NCBI RefSeq assembly: GCF_006716565.1
Contig: NZ_VFPG01000001.1
Coordinates: 3,224,001-3,288,000 of the forward strand
Length of the DNA: 64,000 nucleotides
Origin: Nocardia bhagyanarayanae
GTDB taxonomy: Bacteria; Actinomycetota; Actinomycetes; Mycobacteriales; Mycobacteriaceae
Direction of reading: 5' to 3'
In this document: one piece after another, positions 62,704-64,000 of the stretch
How positions within the stretch are numbered: position 1 is the first letter of the stretch
How the letters are laid out: every line of letters begins with the position of its first letter
The notes under the pieces: generated by a model
The model's database searches: none
Told to the model about the DNA's origin: nothing
The model's input: only the letters and a program-made list of their open reading frames with translations
Translations under genes and position numbers: made by a program

Positions 62704-63486
62704 TCAGGCCCGCCAGATGCTGTCGCCCGCGCGGGTCAGCACGATGTTGGGGACCACCGCGTTGCGGGAGAGCCGGGTCACGGCCAGCACCAGCTCGGCG
62801 ATGTCGCCGGTGCGGAGCATGGCGGAGGGGTCGAGTTCGTCGCGCTTCCACGCCGTCATATCGGTGTCGACATAGCCGGGGGAGATGGCCGTCGCGCTGA
62901 CACCGTTGGCGGATTCCTCGAGCGAGACGGTCTCGCACAGCGAGATGAGCGCGGCCTTGGTCGCGCCGTAGGCGGCCAGGCCTGCCTCGCCCGCGACCCC
63001 GGTGATCGAGGCGAGTGCCACGATCTTCGCCCCGCGCGCCGGGTCGTCGGCGGCGCTCTTGCGCAGCAACGGCAGCGCCGCCTGGATCAGCGTGATCGGC
63101 GCGCGGAAGTTGACGTCCAGCATCCGCTCGTAGGTCTTGGCGGGCATGTCCGCCACCCGGCCCGCTGTTCCGGTGCCCGCGCTGAGCACCAGTGCGTTCA
63201 GCCCGCCGAACCGATCCTCGTGCTCGCGCACCAGGTTTCGCACCTGATCCAGGTCGTTCATCTGCGCCACAACGGGATTCACCTCGACGCCGGACTCGTC
63301 GCGCAGGCGCCGCGCGGTCTCGGCGAGCGCGTCGGCATTCCTGGCGGCGAGGGTCAGGTGCCAACCCTCGCCGGCCAGGCGCCGGGCGATCTCGGCGCCG
63401 ATACCGCGGGAACCACCGGTGATCAGCGCACTCCGGTAGGTCACGCTCCGCTCGACGGTGGGCGAGTCCTGGACGGAGATCGTCAT
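62704..63486 (-). CDS. SDR-family oxidoreductase (FabG-like)
   Basis: A 260-residue SDR: TGGSRGIG (about 24-31), LSAGTGTAG in place of the NAG motif, ASITGVAGEAGLAAYGATKAAL with the catalytic Ser, Tyr and Lys (about 168-190), and SPGYVDTDMT (about 210). The ATG at 63486 overlaps the stop of the thiolase gene by four bases, so the two are translated together. A thiolase plus SDR pair fits beta-oxidation or steroid side-chain breakdown, with the SDR as a hydroxyacyl dehydrogenase candidate. Confidence 0.87.
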   Translation of the reverse strand: MTISVQDSPTVERSVTYRSALITGGSRGIGAEIARRLAGEGWHLTLAARNADALAETARRLRDESGVEVNPVVAQMNDLDQVRNLVREHEDRFGGLNALVLSAGTGTAGRVADMPAKTYERMLDVNFRAPITLIQAALPLLRKSAADDPARGAKIVALASITGVAGEAGLAAYGATKAALISLCETVSLEESANGVSATAISPGYVDTDMTAWKRDELDPSAMLRTGDIAELVLAVTRLSRNAVVPNIVLTRAGDSIWRA

Positions 63487-64000
63487 CCGAGGCGCTCGAT
63501 GACGGTCGCGTTGGCCAGCCCGCCCGCCTCGCACATGGTCATCAGGCCGTAGCGTCCCCGAGTCTGCTCGAGGTGGTTGACCAGAGTGGCCAGGAGCCGG
63601 GTGCCCGACGCGCCGAGGGGGTGGCCGAGCGCGATCGCGCCACCGCGCGGGTTCAGCTTGGCGGCGTCGGCGCCGAGTTCGTGCTGCCAGACCAGCGGCA
63701 CCGGCGCGAACGCCTCGTTCACCTCGTAGGCGTCGATGTCGTCGATGCCGAGCCCGGCCCGATCGAGCACCTTGCGGGTGGCCGGGACGACGGCGGTGAG
63801 CATCAGCAGCGGATCGTCGCCGAGCACGGCGAAGGAGTGGAACCGGGCGCGCGGGCGCAGGCCGAGCTTCGTCGCGGTCTCCTCGCTCATGATCAAGGCG
63901 GCCGATGCGCCGTCGGTCAGCGGCGACGAGTTGCCCGGTGTGATCGACCATTCGATCTCGGGGAAGCGCGCCTTGTACTGCTCGTCGACGAAGGCGGGAC
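63483..64000 (-). CDS. Acetyl-CoA acetyltransferase (thiolase), C-terminal part
   Basis: About 172 residues, running off the right edge of the window. It shows TPGNSSPLTDGASAALIMS, then YEVNEAFAPVPLVW (oxyanion Asn), NPRGGAIALGHPLGASG (catalytic His) and MCEAGGLANATVIERL with the C-terminal catalytic Cys. The N-terminal active-site Cys lies outside the window. Thiolases cleave 3-ketoacyl-CoA in fatty acid or steroid oxidation. It is coupled to the SDR downstream. Confidence 0.9.
   Translation of the reverse strand, partial: PAFVDEQYKARFPEIEWSITPGNSSPLTDGASAALIMSEETATKLGLRPRARFHSFAVLGDDPLLMLTAVVPATRKVLDRAGLGIDDIDAYEVNEAFAPVPLVWQHELGADAAKLNPRGGAIALGHPLGASGTRLLATLVNHLEQTRGRYGLMTMCEAGGLANATVIERLG

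Overview
The window is high-GC actinobacterial DNA. It most likely comes from Nocardia or a close mycolic-acid-producing relative (Rhodococcus/Mycobacterium group). Pointers to this are two antigen-85-type mycolyltransferases, an MmpL lipid exporter, a PorA-family DUF3068 protein, a SigK/RskA pair, a WXG100/EbfC/CpnT-N-terminus-like operon, a LigD-type polymerase domain and many GTG/TTG starts. I saw no rRNA, tRNA, insertion sequence, phage or CRISPR array.

The left 26 kb is specialised metabolism. The window opens inside the 3' end of a type I polyketide synthase (KR | ACP-TE). This gene is frameshifted and lacks about 75-80 residues at the KR-ACP junction, so it looks broken. It faces a type II thioesterase and an LCMT-family methyltransferase on the minus strand. 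Then come a secreted protein, DUF2613 and DUF3068 envelope genes (4.3-6.3 kb), and a minus-strand ImmA/IrrE protease plus MAB_1171c-type membrane protein pair (6.3-8.1 kb).

The centrepiece is a 17.4-kb unidirectional operon (8704-26104): MmpL exporter, SRPBCC protein, SDR, a FAAL-ACP-KS-AT-DH-ER-KR-ACP megasynthase, and an NRPS (C-A-PCP) whose C-terminus carries two thiolase-fold KAS III-like domains instead of a thioesterase. The first keeps Cys-His-Asn; the second has lost all three. Residues at the A-domain specificity positions spell a serine code. The operon reads as a pathway for a fatty-acyl-primed, once-extended, fully reduced acyl-serine lipid, released or condensed by the KAS III pair and exported by MmpL. 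It ends at a strong terminator.

The rest (26-64 kb) is ordinary chromosomal content: amidase, P450s, a TetR/EamA unit, the sigK-rskA unit, PhoD phosphatase, a PAS-ANTAR regulator, Dps, a STAS/HATPase regulator, divergent mycolyltransferase paralogues, a TerD-AIM24 fusion, a LigD polymerase, a methyltransferase-MerR unit with a MerR-type operator, an FMN alpha-hydroxy-acid oxidase next to an AsnC regulator, a PfpI protein, a FetB-like permease, a PHA-synthase-like hydrolase, an AI-2E transporter, a sirtuin, DoxX, CsbD, an EbfC-WXG100-CpnT-like operon, and an SDR plus the C-terminus of a thiolase at the right edge. Several convergent gene pairs share a clear stem-loop terminator, and several regulators have a visible palindromic operator beside them.
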